Part shown: one piece after another, positions 46,870 to 55,317 of the stretch
Layout of the letters: each line of letters opens with the position of its first letter
Position numbering within the stretch: the stretch's first letter is position 1
NCBI RefSeq assembly: GCF_014284235.1
Contig: NZ_JACOGD010000007.1
Location: 186,001-250,000 of the forward strand
From: Cognatundibacterium curvum
GTDB taxonomy: Bacteria > Pseudomonadota > Gammaproteobacteria > Burkholderiales > Burkholderiaceae_D
Length of the DNA: 64,000 bases
Direction: 5' to 3'
Notes under the pieces: model-generated
Told to the model about the DNA's origin: nothing
Database searches by the model: none
The model's input: the letters and a program-made list of their open reading frames with translations, nothing else
Program-made: the position numbers and the translations under genes

Positions 46870-49800
46870 TCAGACCGGTTTTTTAACCCTGAACCAGGCT
46901 GCATACAAGGCGGGCAAGAACAACAGGGTTAACGCTGTGGCGATGATCAGACCACCCATGATCGCAACAGCCATTGGCCCCCAAAACACCGATCTGGACA
47001 AAGGTATCATCGCCAGCACTGCCGCTGCTGCCGTCAGAATAATCGGACGGAAACGGCGCACGGCTGATTCGACGACGGCATCCCAGGCAGGTACACCCTC
47101 GCGAATATCGTGCTCAATCTGATCAATCAGAATGACCGAGTTACGGATAATCATGCCAAACAAAGCAATCACACCAAGCTGTGCCACAAAACCAAAAGGA
47201 CGGTGTAACAGCAGCAAGGCCATTGCGGCACCAGCCAAACCCAGCGGCCCAGTCAGGAACACCAGCAAGGAACGTGAAAAACTATGCAACTGCAACATCA
47301 GCAAAGTGAAGATAATAAAAATCACCAGCGGCACATTGGCAGCGATAGATTGCTGCGCCTTGCCACTATCAGCCGCGGCACCAGCCAGCTCGACCTTATA
47401 ACCTGCCGGCAAAGCTGCCTGCAAATCTTTGAGCTTAGGCGCAATTTGCGAAGACACTGTCGGCCCCTGGATGCCATCCGCCACATCGGATTGCACCGTT
47501 ACCGCCCATTCACGCCCTTCACGCCAAACAACACCCGGCTCCCAGAGCAAACCAATTTTAGCCAGTTGAGATAAAGGAACCGCCTTACCCGTCGCGGTTG
47601 GCACATTCACGACACGCAATGCTTCTATGGTTGCAGCTTCATTCACAGGCTGACGCACCACCATGTCGATCAGTTTATTCCCATCACGGAACTGCCCTAC
47701 TGTAGTTCCGGATAACACGGTGTTAGTGACGCGCATAACCGCTTGCGAAGTGACTCCCAGTGCCCGCAATTTATCCTGATCGAGATCGACACGGATGACT
47801 TTGACCGATTCATTCCAGTTGTCATTAACGCCTACCGTATTTGGATTGGCGCGCATGACTTCCTTGACCTGATCTGCGATTTCACGCACTTTCGCGACTT
47901 CGAGTCCAGTCACACGGAACTGCACCGGATACGGCACTGGCGGCCCATTCGGCAGCAGCTTCACGCGTCCGCGCACTTCAGGAAATTCCGTCTTAAACGC
48001 ATCGACAATTTTCAGGCGCAGCGCTTCCCTCGCCTTCAAATCTTTTGGCAACACAACGATCTGCGACACATTCGTTTGCGGGAAAATCTGATCCAGTGGC
48101 AGGTAGAAACGCGGACTACCAGTCCCAACGTAACTGGTCACACTCTCCACCCCATCCTGCTTCTGAATAAAGGCTTCAAATTTTTTGACCTGTGCTTCGG
48201 TTGCGCGGAATGCAGACCCCTCAGGCAACCACATTTCCACCATCAACTCAGGACGACTGGAGTCCGGGAAGAACTGCTGCTCGATAAATTTAAAACCAAA
48301 CACACCCAATCCGAACACACCCAAAGTAACCATTATGGTCGTTTTGCGCCACTCCACACACCAGTTTACGATTTTTCTGAAGCGACTGTAAAACGGGCTA
48401 TCAAAAATTTCATGAGAGTGATCACCAACTGCATGCGCCTTGGTTTTCAGCAGCAAGTAACCGAGATAAGGCGTAAACAGCACAGCTGCCAGCCAGGAAA
48501 TCACCAGCGCCAGCGCATTGACTGAAAACATAGAGAAGGTATATTCACCGGCTGCAGATTTAGCCAGACCGATAGGCAGGAAGCCTGCAGCAGTGATCAA
48601 AGTCCCCGTCAACATAGGCATAGCAGTCGAGGTATAGGCAAACGTCGCTGCGTCAAATCTGGAGAAACCCTCCTCCATTTTACGCACCATCATTTCAACC
48701 GCAATGATCGCATCATCCACCAGTAAACCCAGCGCAATAATCAATGCACCGAGCGAGATTTTATGCAAATCGATTTCCAGAATATGCATGAACAGGAAGG
48801 TAATCGCCAACACCAGCGGTATCGTCAGACCCACCACCAGACCGGGCCAGATATCCAGTCGCAAAGGTTTGGTATGCAGGCCGAGCGACAAGAAACTGAC
48901 CGCCAGCACAATCACCACCGCCTCGATCAGGGTGTGTACAAACTCCCCTACCGATGCTTTTACCGCATCCGGCTGATTCGTCACTTGTTCCAGCACGATG
49001 CCGACCGGGAGCTTGGCTTTCAGGTTGCTCACTTCTGCCTGTAAGTTCTTGCCCAGGTCGATAATGTTGCCGCCTTTTTCCATCGAAATACCAAGGCCAA
49101 GCACTTCCTTGCCATTGAAGCGCATTTTGTCTTGCGGCGGATTTTTATACTCGCGTTTGACCGTAGCAAAGTCACCCAGACGGAAGGTGGTTCCATTCGC
49201 ACGCAGTTGCAGATTTTCCAGATCCTTGACTGTCATCAGTGCACCGGACACCCTGACCTGCAGGTTGTCGGTAGACGTAGTCAGTACGCCGGTACCTTCT
49301 ACACCATTCTGAGAATTTATCTGCGAAACGATCGCATCGAATGACACGCCCAACTGAGCAAATTTCTGATGCGAAAAAACGATATTAATTTTTTCATCCT
49401 GCACACCAAACAGCTCTACCTTAGAAACCGAAGGAATACGCAGGAACTGCTGACGCACAAAATCCGCATATTCCTTTACCTCTTCATAGGTAAAACCATC
49501 ACCGGACAATGCAAAGATAGAGCCATAGGTATCACCAAACTCATCATTGAAAAACGGCCCGATTACACCGGCAGGCAAGGTAGATTTAATATCGCCGATT
49601 TTTTTACGTACCTGATACCATGCCTGAGGCGTTTCCTTAGGTGGCGTAGATTCACGCAACTGCAGGATGATGACGGTTTCACCTGGTTTGGAGTAGCTAC
49701 GAATTTTGTCTATATAAGGTGTTTCCTGGAGCTTTTTTTCCAGCTTATCAGTGACCTGATCCGCCATCTGCAACGCAGTAGCACCCGGCCAGATCGCTCG

Positions 49801-49959
49801 CACCACCATGGCGCGGAAAGTGAAAGGCGGATCTTCATCCTGCCCCAGCTTGCCGTAACTGAAAATACCGCCCAGCAGCAGCACCACAATCAGATAGCGG
49901 GTTAGAGGAATATGCTCAAGCGCCCAACGTGATAAATTAAATCCACCGGAAGAACTCAT
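46870..49959 (-). CDS. RND-family efflux transporter (AcrB-like inner-membrane pump)
   Basis: A 1029-residue proton-driven pump of the RND superfamily (HAE1-like). It has twelve predicted membrane helices and two large periplasmic loops. The proton-relay aspartates are in LGLLVDDAIIAVEMM within helix 4, and the second half has the matching FGMIIRNSVILIDQIEHD. The N-terminal segment is WALEHIPLTRYLIVVLLLGGIFSYG. Its start overlaps the stop of the membrane-fusion gene by 4 bp. No TolC-type gene is adjacent, so it must use an outer-membrane channel encoded elsewhere. Substrates cannot be read from sequence. Confidence 0.94.
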   Translation of the reverse strand: MSSSGGFNLSRWALEHIPLTRYLIVVLLLGGIFSYGKLGQDEDPPFTFRAMVVRAIWPGATALQMADQVTDKLEKKLQETPYIDKIRSYSKPGETVIILQLRESTPPKETPQAWYQVRKKIGDIKSTLPAGVIGPFFNDEFGDTYGSIFALSGDGFTYEEVKEYADFVRQQFLRIPSVSKVELFGVQDEKINIVFSHQKFAQLGVSFDAIVSQINSQNGVEGTGVLTTSTDNLQVRVSGALMTVKDLENLQLRANGTTFRLGDFATVKREYKNPPQDKMRFNGKEVLGLGISMEKGGNIIDLGKNLQAEVSNLKAKLPVGIVLEQVTNQPDAVKASVGEFVHTLIEAVVIVLAVSFLSLGLHTKPLRLDIWPGLVVGLTIPLVLAITFLFMHILEIDLHKISLGALIIALGLLVDDAIIAVEMMVRKMEEGFSRFDAATFAYTSTAMPMLTGTLITAAGFLPIGLAKSAAGEYTFSMFSVNALALVISWLAAVLFTPYLGYLLLKTKAHAVGDHSHEIFDSPFYSRFRKIVNWCVEWRKTTIMVTLGVFGLGVFGFKFIEQQFFPDSSRPELMVEMWLPEGSAFRATEAQVKKFEAFIQKQDGVESVTSYVGTGSPRFYLPLDQIFPQTNVSQIVVLPKDLKAREALRLKIVDAFKTEFPEVRGRVKLLPNGPPVPYPVQFRVTGLEVAKVREIADQVKEVMRANPNTVGVNDNWNESVKVIRVDLDQDKLRALGVTSQAVMRVTNTVLSGTTVGQFRDGNKLIDMVVRQPVNEAATIEALRVVNVPTATGKAVPLSQLAKIGLLWEPGVVWREGREWAVTVQSDVADGIQGPTVSSQIAPKLKDLQAALPAGYKVELAGAAADSGKAQQSIAANVPLVIFIIFTLLMLQLHSFSRSLLVFLTGPLGLAGAAMALLLLHRPFGFVAQLGVIALFGMIIRNSVILIDQIEHDIREGVPAWDAVVESAVRRFRPIILTAAAAVLAMIPLSRSVFWGPMAVAIMGGLIIATALTLLFLPALYAAWFRVKKPV

Positions 49960-51119
49960 TTAGCCACTCCTACTGATGCAGCGCTCGCATCAACGCTGGG
50001 AGCCGGCTTAGCAACTGCACCCAGAATGCTGACCTTCTGGCCCGGCTTTAACAAATTGACGCCAGCCGTTACCACCATCTGACCTTTGTTTATGCCGTTT
50101 GCGATGGCGACAGTTTCACCAGAAGTGGCGCCCAACTGCACCGGAACCAGCTTTGCCACACCGTCCTGCACTACCCAGACCGAGCTCACACCTTTTTCCT
50201 GAAACAGTGCAGTCATAGGCAAACGAATCACCTCCTGAGCCGAGCCAGTACGCAGACTCACAGTTGCCGTCATACCCAGGCGTACATCCTGCACATCGGC
50301 AGGCAAGCTGATTTTTGCCAGATAGGTGCGAGTTGCAGGATCAGCCAACGGCGACAATTCACGGATTTTTCCGCTTATAACTTTGCCACTGTCAGCCCAT
50401 AATCTGATTTGTATATCACTGAACTGCTTAATTGAATTAATCGCGTTTTCCGGAATACCGACCACTACATCCATCGCACCTGACTGAGCAACCCGAACCA
50501 CAGGCGTACCCGCCGCTACGACCTGCCCAATCTCGGCTTCCAGTGCTGTCACCACACCATCTATATCTGCCACCAGGCTGGTATAGGAAGATTGATTTGA
50601 CTGGTTTTTATACGCTGCCTGTGCCTGTTCGAATGTGGCCTGCGCTGCCTTGTAAGCAACTTCTTTGCTATCCAACACGGAAGCGGCTACGAAATTCTTA
50701 GTACGTAAATCCTGGTAGCGCTTCAGTTCAGCAGCAGCCAGATCGCGGTTGCTTTCCGCAGAACTCAATGCCGCTTTAGCCTGCAACTGTGCCAGCGCAA
50801 TATCCTGAGGATCTAGCTGCATCAGTACCTGGCCACGTTTAACGACCGACCCCAACTCCACTTTTCTTACCAATATTTTGCCTGGCACCCGGAAACCCAG
50901 CCTGGATTCAATATGAGGACGCACCTCACCGGATAACTCCAACGCAGCAGAACTATCACTGACACCGGCGAAAATGGCGCGAACAGGACGTATTACCTCC
51001 ACCTTCTCTGGTGCTTTAGAGCAAGCACTCAGTCCCAGCACGACGGACAGGGCAAGAGCAAACGGCAAGCGCAGGGCTGCGTAGCCTTTCATGAGATTTG
51101 GCTTTTCTGGTGTTAACAC
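49956..51119 (-). CDS. RND efflux membrane-fusion (periplasmic adaptor) lipoprotein
   Basis: The 387-residue adaptor links the RND pump to an outer-membrane channel. A signal ends in the lipobox LGLSACSKAP. Then come a beta-barrel and lipoyl segment (GFRVPGKILVRKVELGSVVKRGQVLMQLDPQD from about residue 73), a helical hairpin rich in Ala and Gln, a second lipoyl half (VADIDGVVTALEAEIGQVVAAGTPVVRV) and the membrane-proximal domain. I use the GTG at 51119 because AAAGGA lies 8 bp before it; an ATG at 51092 also gives a normal signal peptide. It is coupled (ATGA) to the pump gene. Confidence 0.92.
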   Translation of the reverse strand: MLTPEKPNLMKGYAALRLPFALALSVVLGLSACSKAPEKVEVIRPVRAIFAGVSDSSAALELSGEVRPHIESRLGFRVPGKILVRKVELGSVVKRGQVLMQLDPQDIALAQLQAKAALSSAESNRDLAAAELKRYQDLRTKNFVAASVLDSKEVAYKAAQATFEQAQAAYKNQSNQSSYTSLVADIDGVVTALEAEIGQVVAAGTPVVRVAQSGAMDVVVGIPENAINSIKQFSDIQIRLWADSGKVISGKIRELSPLADPATRTYLAKISLPADVQDVRLGMTATVSLRTGSAQEVIRLPMTALFQEKGVSSVWVVQDGVAKLVPVQLGATSGETVAIANGINKGQMVVTAGVNLLKPGQKVSILGAVAKPAPSVDASAASVGVAK

Positions 51120-51190
51120 TGGAGTTTTCCTTTACTATGCAGGCTGAACGAGGTAGCTATATCAAAATAACAAGGTAACTTAATTACAAG

Positions 51191-51286
51191 ATTTACGCAA
51201 AATTGTCCCAACAAGGCATGGCGACGCACGCAGTACCCACAGTACGACAAGGAGCCATAACGCAGCTGGGGCGGTTTTGCGTAAGT
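51191..51286. mobile_element. 96-bp palindromic element with 20-bp inverted ends (MITE-like)
   Basis: The left end ATTTACGCAAAATTGTCCCA (51191-51210) and the reverse complement of the right end, ACTTACGCAAAACCGCCCCA (51267-51286), agree at 16 of 20 positions; all differences are C/T. The middle also has partial dyad symmetry (ATGGC...GTAC against GTAC...GCCAT). AATTAC occurs near both flanks (51182 and 51291). It codes for nothing visible. Confidence 0.6.
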
Positions 51287-51374
51287 CCTAAATTACTGAC
51301 TCAAAGGTTAGTTATTATATGTATCCATCCATTCTTTGCCAATGACTTTTCAGTCATTAATATTATTGCGCACC

Positions 51375-52184
51375 ATGTCTGTCGATCATTACGAAAATTT
51401 CCCTGTTGCATCACTGCTACTTCCGGGCCGCTTGCGACCAGCCGTTCAAGCCATTTATGCGTTTGCACGATATGCAGATGACATCGCCGACGAGGGAGAC
51501 TACGCCTCCGAATGGCGCCTACAACAATTACAAGAATTGGATGAAGACCTGGTTCGCATGCAATCTGGCAAGCCTTGCAAGCATCCACTGGTGAGCGCCT
51601 TAGTTCCACACATGCTAAAACATGCATTGCCAGCACAAGCATTGCGCGACCTACTCTCTGCTTTTAGCCAGGATGTGGTCAAGAAACGTTACCATAGTTT
51701 CTCTGAGTTAAGCGATTATTGCGCACGCTCTGCCAATCCAGTCGGCAGACTCATGCTGCACCTGTATCAGCATGTGAATCCGCTCAGTCTGCAACAATCC
51801 GATTCTATATGCAGCGCTTTGCAATTAATTAATTTTTGGCAGGATATTGCGATCGACTGGAACAAAGAGCGCATCTATCTGCCACTGGACGATATGCGCG
51901 AGTTTCAGGTTTCAGAAACTGACATACAAAGAATGACTGTCAACAAATCCTGGCAAGCATTGATGCAGTTCCAGACCGGGCGCGCCAGAACTATGCTGCT
52001 GTCAGGCAGCCCGCTGTGCAAAGCACTCGGCGGCCGGAGAGGCTGGGAGTTGCGCTTCGTTGTACAGGGTGGATTGTTGATACTTGAGCGCATAGAACAA
52101 GCCAACTACGATATTTACCAGCATCGCCCGGTTATCAAAAAATCAGACTTTCCTGTGTTGGCCTGGCGCGCACTGCGTATGTAG
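51375..52184 (+). CDS. hpnC: Hydroxysqualene synthase HpnC
   Basis: HpnC converts presqualene diphosphate to hydroxysqualene in the three-enzyme bacterial route to squalene and hopanoids. From ATG 51375 the protein is 269 residues (MSVDHYENFPVASLLLPGRL). Motifs are FARYADDIADEGD (first Asp-rich box) and LINFWQDIAIDWNKERIYLP (second box). The frame is open upstream to ATG 51342 and TTG 51336, but the family start is at 51375. hpnD lies about 2.3 kb downstream, not adjacent as is usual. A small lipoprotein gene follows. Confidence 0.93.
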   Translation: MSVDHYENFPVASLLLPGRLRPAVQAIYAFARYADDIADEGDYASEWRLQQLQELDEDLVRMQSGKPCKHPLVSALVPHMLKHALPAQALRDLLSAFSQDVVKKRYHSFSELSDYCARSANPVGRLMLHLYQHVNPLSLQQSDSICSALQLINFWQDIAIDWNKERIYLPLDDMREFQVSETDIQRMTVNKSWQALMQFQTGRARTMLLSGSPLCKALGGRRGWELRFVVQGGLLILERIEQANYDIYQHRPVIKKSDFPVLAWRALRM

Positions 52185-52302
52185 CGCAAACGAGCGCTTA
52201 GTCTTTACCACAAGGCGCTAACATCGCAGGCAAATCTTGCTGTTCATCATCATTCAGTGCACACTAGCTTACCAACCGAATCCTACGTTAAGAAAGCAAT
52301 CA

Positions 52303-52500
52303 ATGAAAGCCACTTTCCAACGCCTGGCCCTGCTTACCTGTGGCCTCATCATGCTAAATGGATGCACCGTCATTGCGATTGCAGATGCTGCTGTCTCCAC
52401 AACCGTCAAAGTCGGCAGTGCCGTGGTAGGCACTGCTGTCGATGTGACCGCAGCTGGTGTGAAAGCTGTCACAAACAGCAACGACAAGCCTGCAAAATAA
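52303..52500 (+). CDS. Small lipoprotein of unknown function
   Basis: A 65-residue product, MKATFQRLALLTCGLIMLNG then Cys, with a clear lipobox LNGC at residues 18-21. The mature part has alternating Val/Ala/Gly segments (AVSTTVKVGSAVVGTAVDVT) and a polar tail, resembling small NF038104-type lipoproteins (a loose comparison). The frame is open upstream to 52237, but the signal peptide fits the ATG at 52303. It is followed 44 bp later by the M24 gene in another frame. No function is assigned. Confidence 0.75.
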   Translation: MKATFQRLALLTCGLIMLNGCTVIAIADAAVSTTVKVGSAVVGTAVDVTAAGVKAVTNSNDKPAK

Positions 52501-52544
52501 GTCCGTTCAAAAAACTGCTACATAAGCCAATTCCCCTTAGCGCC

Positions 52545-53249
52545 ATGCCAAGTGAACAAAACATCGCCAGACAAAGGGCCGTGCAAAACGCGGCCAAGTC
52601 CGTGCTGGCGGCGCTGCCTCAAATGATAGACGCCAGCGACAATGAGCAAACGATTGCTGAAAAAGCGAAAAGCTTATTGCAGCAACAGGGCTATACCGAC
52701 ACTTGGTACTATGAATGCCACGCGTTGGTGCTACTGGGCTCGCGCAGTTGTATGTCGGTCTCAGGAAAAACTTACCAGCCGCAGGCTGAGCTGGTTGGGC
52801 AAACCAATCTGATCACCGTCGATCTGAGTCCGCTTGATGAAGAATGCTGGGGCGATTTTGCACGCTCTTTTCCAGTGGAAAACGGCCGGGTCATTTCGCA
52901 ACCCCAGTCGCTGGAGTTTCAGAATGGGCTGCGCTTTGTACAAGCCATGCAGGCCCACTTACTGCGCATCGCAAGACCTGACTATACTTTCGGCCAGCTA
53001 TTTGACTGGGCCAATTTGCGCATCAGACAAAGCGGCTTTGTGAATTTGGATTATCGCAATAATGTCGGTCACAGCATTGCAACCTCAAGAGAAAACCGGC
53101 AATTTATTGAGGCGAATAATCGGGCTCCACTCTCTTCAGTTGATTTTTTTAGTTTTGAACCCTTCGTGCGTCTGAAAGGCGGGCATTGGGGTTTCAAGCA
53201 TGAAGGTATTTTTTTCTTCAACCAATCCGGTGTGCTCGAAGAACTCTGA
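52545..53249 (+). CDS. M24 (creatinase/aminopeptidase-like) metallopeptidase family protein
   Basis: A 234-residue protein with the pita-bread fold motifs of the M24 family. The five expected metal ligands can be placed: Asp93 (ITVDLSP), Asp104 (CWGDFARSF), His176 (NNVGHSIAT), Glu205 (FFSFEPFVRL) and Glu220 (GFKHEGIFFF). The first box departs from the usual VDxG. It has no N-terminal aminopeptidase-P domain and no signal peptide, so it is cytoplasmic. Its substrate is unknown; it could be an enzyme or a proline-dipeptide binding relative. A terminator follows 15-48 bp after the stop. Confidence 0.8.
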   Translation: MPSEQNIARQRAVQNAAKSVLAALPQMIDASDNEQTIAEKAKSLLQQQGYTDTWYYECHALVLLGSRSCMSVSGKTYQPQAELVGQTNLITVDLSPLDEECWGDFARSFPVENGRVISQPQSLEFQNGLRFVQAMQAHLLRIARPDYTFGQLFDWANLRIRQSGFVNLDYRNNVGHSIATSRENRQFIEANNRAPLSSVDFFSFEPFVRLKGGHWGFKHEGIFFFNQSGVLEEL

Positions 53250-53264
53250 AGAAACATCAGAAGC

Positions 53265-53297
53265 AAAAAAGCAGCTACTTGCATAGCTGCTTTTTTT
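53265..53297. terminator. Bidirectional terminator after the M24 gene
   Basis: GCAGCTA (53271-53277) pairs with TAGCTGC (53284-53290), with six A before and seven T after. The convergent minus-strand lipoprotein gene ends 50 bp beyond it. Confidence 0.9.
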
Positions 53298-53346
53298 GTT
53301 TAAGGAACTAGCCGTTTCTGACTAACGGGCTAAAACACGATATGTA

Positions 53347-54234
53347 TCACACACAATTTACAATAATTTTAGCGGATGCCGCCGGATTGCTCATACTGAC
53401 TGTGCCGCTAGGATTTTGCACCGTGCAAGTCTGACCTGCTGGCTGGGTGTCCACTTTCACCGAGTAAGCCGTACCGTCAAGCAGACTCCAGTTGAAGAAA
53501 TAAATACCGATTGCATTTACCAGACGTTGATCTACCTTAGTTCCAAAGGTATTTGACAAAGTCAGCGAAGAACCCGCATTCAAACCATTGACCGTAAATC
53601 CGACTGGCACGGCTGGCACACAGCTGACGCCAATATTAGCTGCAGCATCAGGTTTGCTGTTATCAGCAGTTCCCGACCCGTTGGTCACTGAGCAAAAACG
53701 ACCTGCAGGCGGCAAAGAAACACTCACTACATATGGCTTACCATGCGCAACATATTTGCCAGCCAATTGAAATGCGCCATTGCTGGAAACTGTTTCCACG
53801 TAATCCTGTAAAGTATTTTTAACTGTATCAGTGGTATTGGTGTTCAGCGTGATTTTGCCCGCATCCGGCAAGCCAGTGAGCGTACCTTTTAATTGCACAT
53901 TGGGGACACAAGTCACAACAACCGAATTATTGACGCCTTCACCCGTCATTTTTCCAGTACCACCAGCGATATTGCAGTTAACATATTTAGGCTGCGCAGC
54001 AGCAGTAATCGAATAACTCGCATTGCTGGCAACATCAAATGCAAACGTGCCATCCGCAGTCATAAACTTTAAAAAACCACGCTCATTCTGCAAAGTCAGG
54101 CTATTCGTGCCATCTGTCCCCAAACCTGTAACCGTACCACCAATTGAAGTGTAGACAAAGCCACCACAACCTGCCAGTACCACAACGAGGCCACACGCTA
54201 TTCCAAAAAATTTTGTTTTATTCAAGATCTTCAT
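53347..54234 (-). CDS. Secreted lipoprotein with three 85-95-residue repeats
   Basis: From ATG 54234 the protein is 295 residues with a signal ending in the lipobox VLAGC. The mature part is three divergent repeats. Each starts with G-x-[VL]-x-GL, has an SLTL/KITL strand, then Y.V/Y.I and a P...C motif, and ends V-x-C-V: TVVV TCV, IGVSCV and IIVNCV close the three units. Two cysteines per unit could form a disulfide. Such repeats occur in several copies in secreted proteins of proteobacteria; their function is not known to me. It is encoded against the direction of the hpn genes. The frame extends upstream to 54282 without a better start. Confidence 0.8.
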   Translation of the reverse strand: MKILNKTKFFGIACGLVVVLAGCGGFVYTSIGGTVTGLGTDGTNSLTLQNERGFLKFMTADGTFAFDVASNASYSITAAAQPKYVNCNIAGGTGKMTGEGVNNSVVVTCVPNVQLKGTLTGLPDAGKITLNTNTTDTVKNTLQDYVETVSSNGAFQLAGKYVAHGKPYVVSVSLPPAGRFCSVTNGSGTADNSKPDAAANIGVSCVPAVPVGFTVNGLNAGSSLTLSNTFGTKVDQRLVNAIGIYFFNWSLLDGTAYSVKVDTQPAGQTCTVQNPSGTVSMSNPAASAKIIVNCV

Positions 54235-54483
54235 CCGGATGAGTAAAGTTGGTGAAAACACGCCTGACGAGTTGAGAGGCATATGACTTTTATAGCCCGA
54301 TATTATACGTTCTATACGAATTTGGTCGAATAATTCTACGAATCAGCCGTCTGCGCTACCAAAAGTACCATCTAATCTTTCGCTGACAGTGGTTCCGGCT
54401 GCTGTTCTGTTTGTTGTTCTGTTTGCAGTTTGTTAGGATAGCGCCTTTATCCGGCATTGTGCCGACTACTTATCCGATACAGC

Positions 54484-55317
54484 ATGTCTCCTGACGAATA
54501 TTGCCAGCAAAAAGCGGCGCAAAGTGGTTCCAGTTTTTATTACAGCTTCCTGTTCTTACCAACAGAACGCCGGCACGCGATCACCGCCTTGTATGCATTC
54601 TGCCGCGAGGTCGATGATGTAGTCGACGAAAGCACAGACGACATGGTCGCCAGATCCAAACTGGGCTGGTGGCGCAAAGAACTGCAAGCTATGCTGGATC
54701 AGCAGCCCACGCATCCGGTTACCAAGGCATTGCTGCCACACGTGGCGACCTATCAGCTGGATAGCAAGCATCTGTTTGCCATCATCGATGGCATGGAAAT
54801 GGATCTGAATCAGACCCGTTACCTGGATTTTGCAGGCTTACAAACCTATTGTTGGCATGTGGCGGGCGTAGTTGGCGTACTGTCAGCCAGTATTTTCGGC
54901 ATCACGCATCCACAGACGAAAGAATTTGCCGAAAAACTGGGGCTCGCATTCCAGATGACCAATATCATTCGTGATGTGGGTGAAGACGCACGTAAAGGCC
55001 GGATCTACCTTCCCGTCAATGAATTACAGGAGTTCAAGGTCACCGCCGCAGACATACTGAATGCCAGACATAGTGCGCAATTCGAAGCGCTGATGCAGTT
55101 TCAGTATGAGCGCGCGCAGAAACTGTATGATGAAGCGTTCGCCCTGTTACCAGCACAAGACCGCAAGGCACAACGTACTGGCCTGATCATGGCCGCGATT
55201 TACCGCGCCTTGTTGGTTGAAATTCAGCGTGATGGTTTTCATGTACTCACGCAACGCATCTCGCTGACGCCTATCCGTAAGCTCTGGCTAGCCTGGAAAA
55301 CCTATATCCGTGGCTGA
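54484..55317 (+). CDS. hpnD: Presqualene diphosphate synthase HpnD
   Basis: HpnD joins two farnesyl diphosphates head-to-head into presqualene diphosphate. From ATG 54484 it is 277 residues (MSPDEYCQQKAAQSGSSFYYSF). The Asp-rich boxes are FCREVDDVVDES and NIIRDVGEDARKGRIYLP. The motif RRHAITALYAF is typical. It overlaps hpnE by 8 bp, so the two are coupled. Confidence 0.94.
   Translation: MSPDEYCQQKAAQSGSSFYYSFLFLPTERRHAITALYAFCREVDDVVDESTDDMVARSKLGWWRKELQAMLDQQPTHPVTKALLPHVATYQLDSKHLFAIIDGMEMDLNQTRYLDFAGLQTYCWHVAGVVGVLSASIFGITHPQTKEFAEKLGLAFQMTNIIRDVGEDARKGRIYLPVNELQEFKVTAADILNARHSAQFEALMQFQYERAQKLYDEAFALLPAQDRKAQRTGLIMAAIYRALLVEIQRDGFHVLTQRISLTPIRKLWLAWKTYIRG

Noticed and set aside
46870-51119. 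Complete tripartite efflux operon
   Set aside because: Only the pump and the adaptor are present; no outer-membrane channel gene is found on either side.
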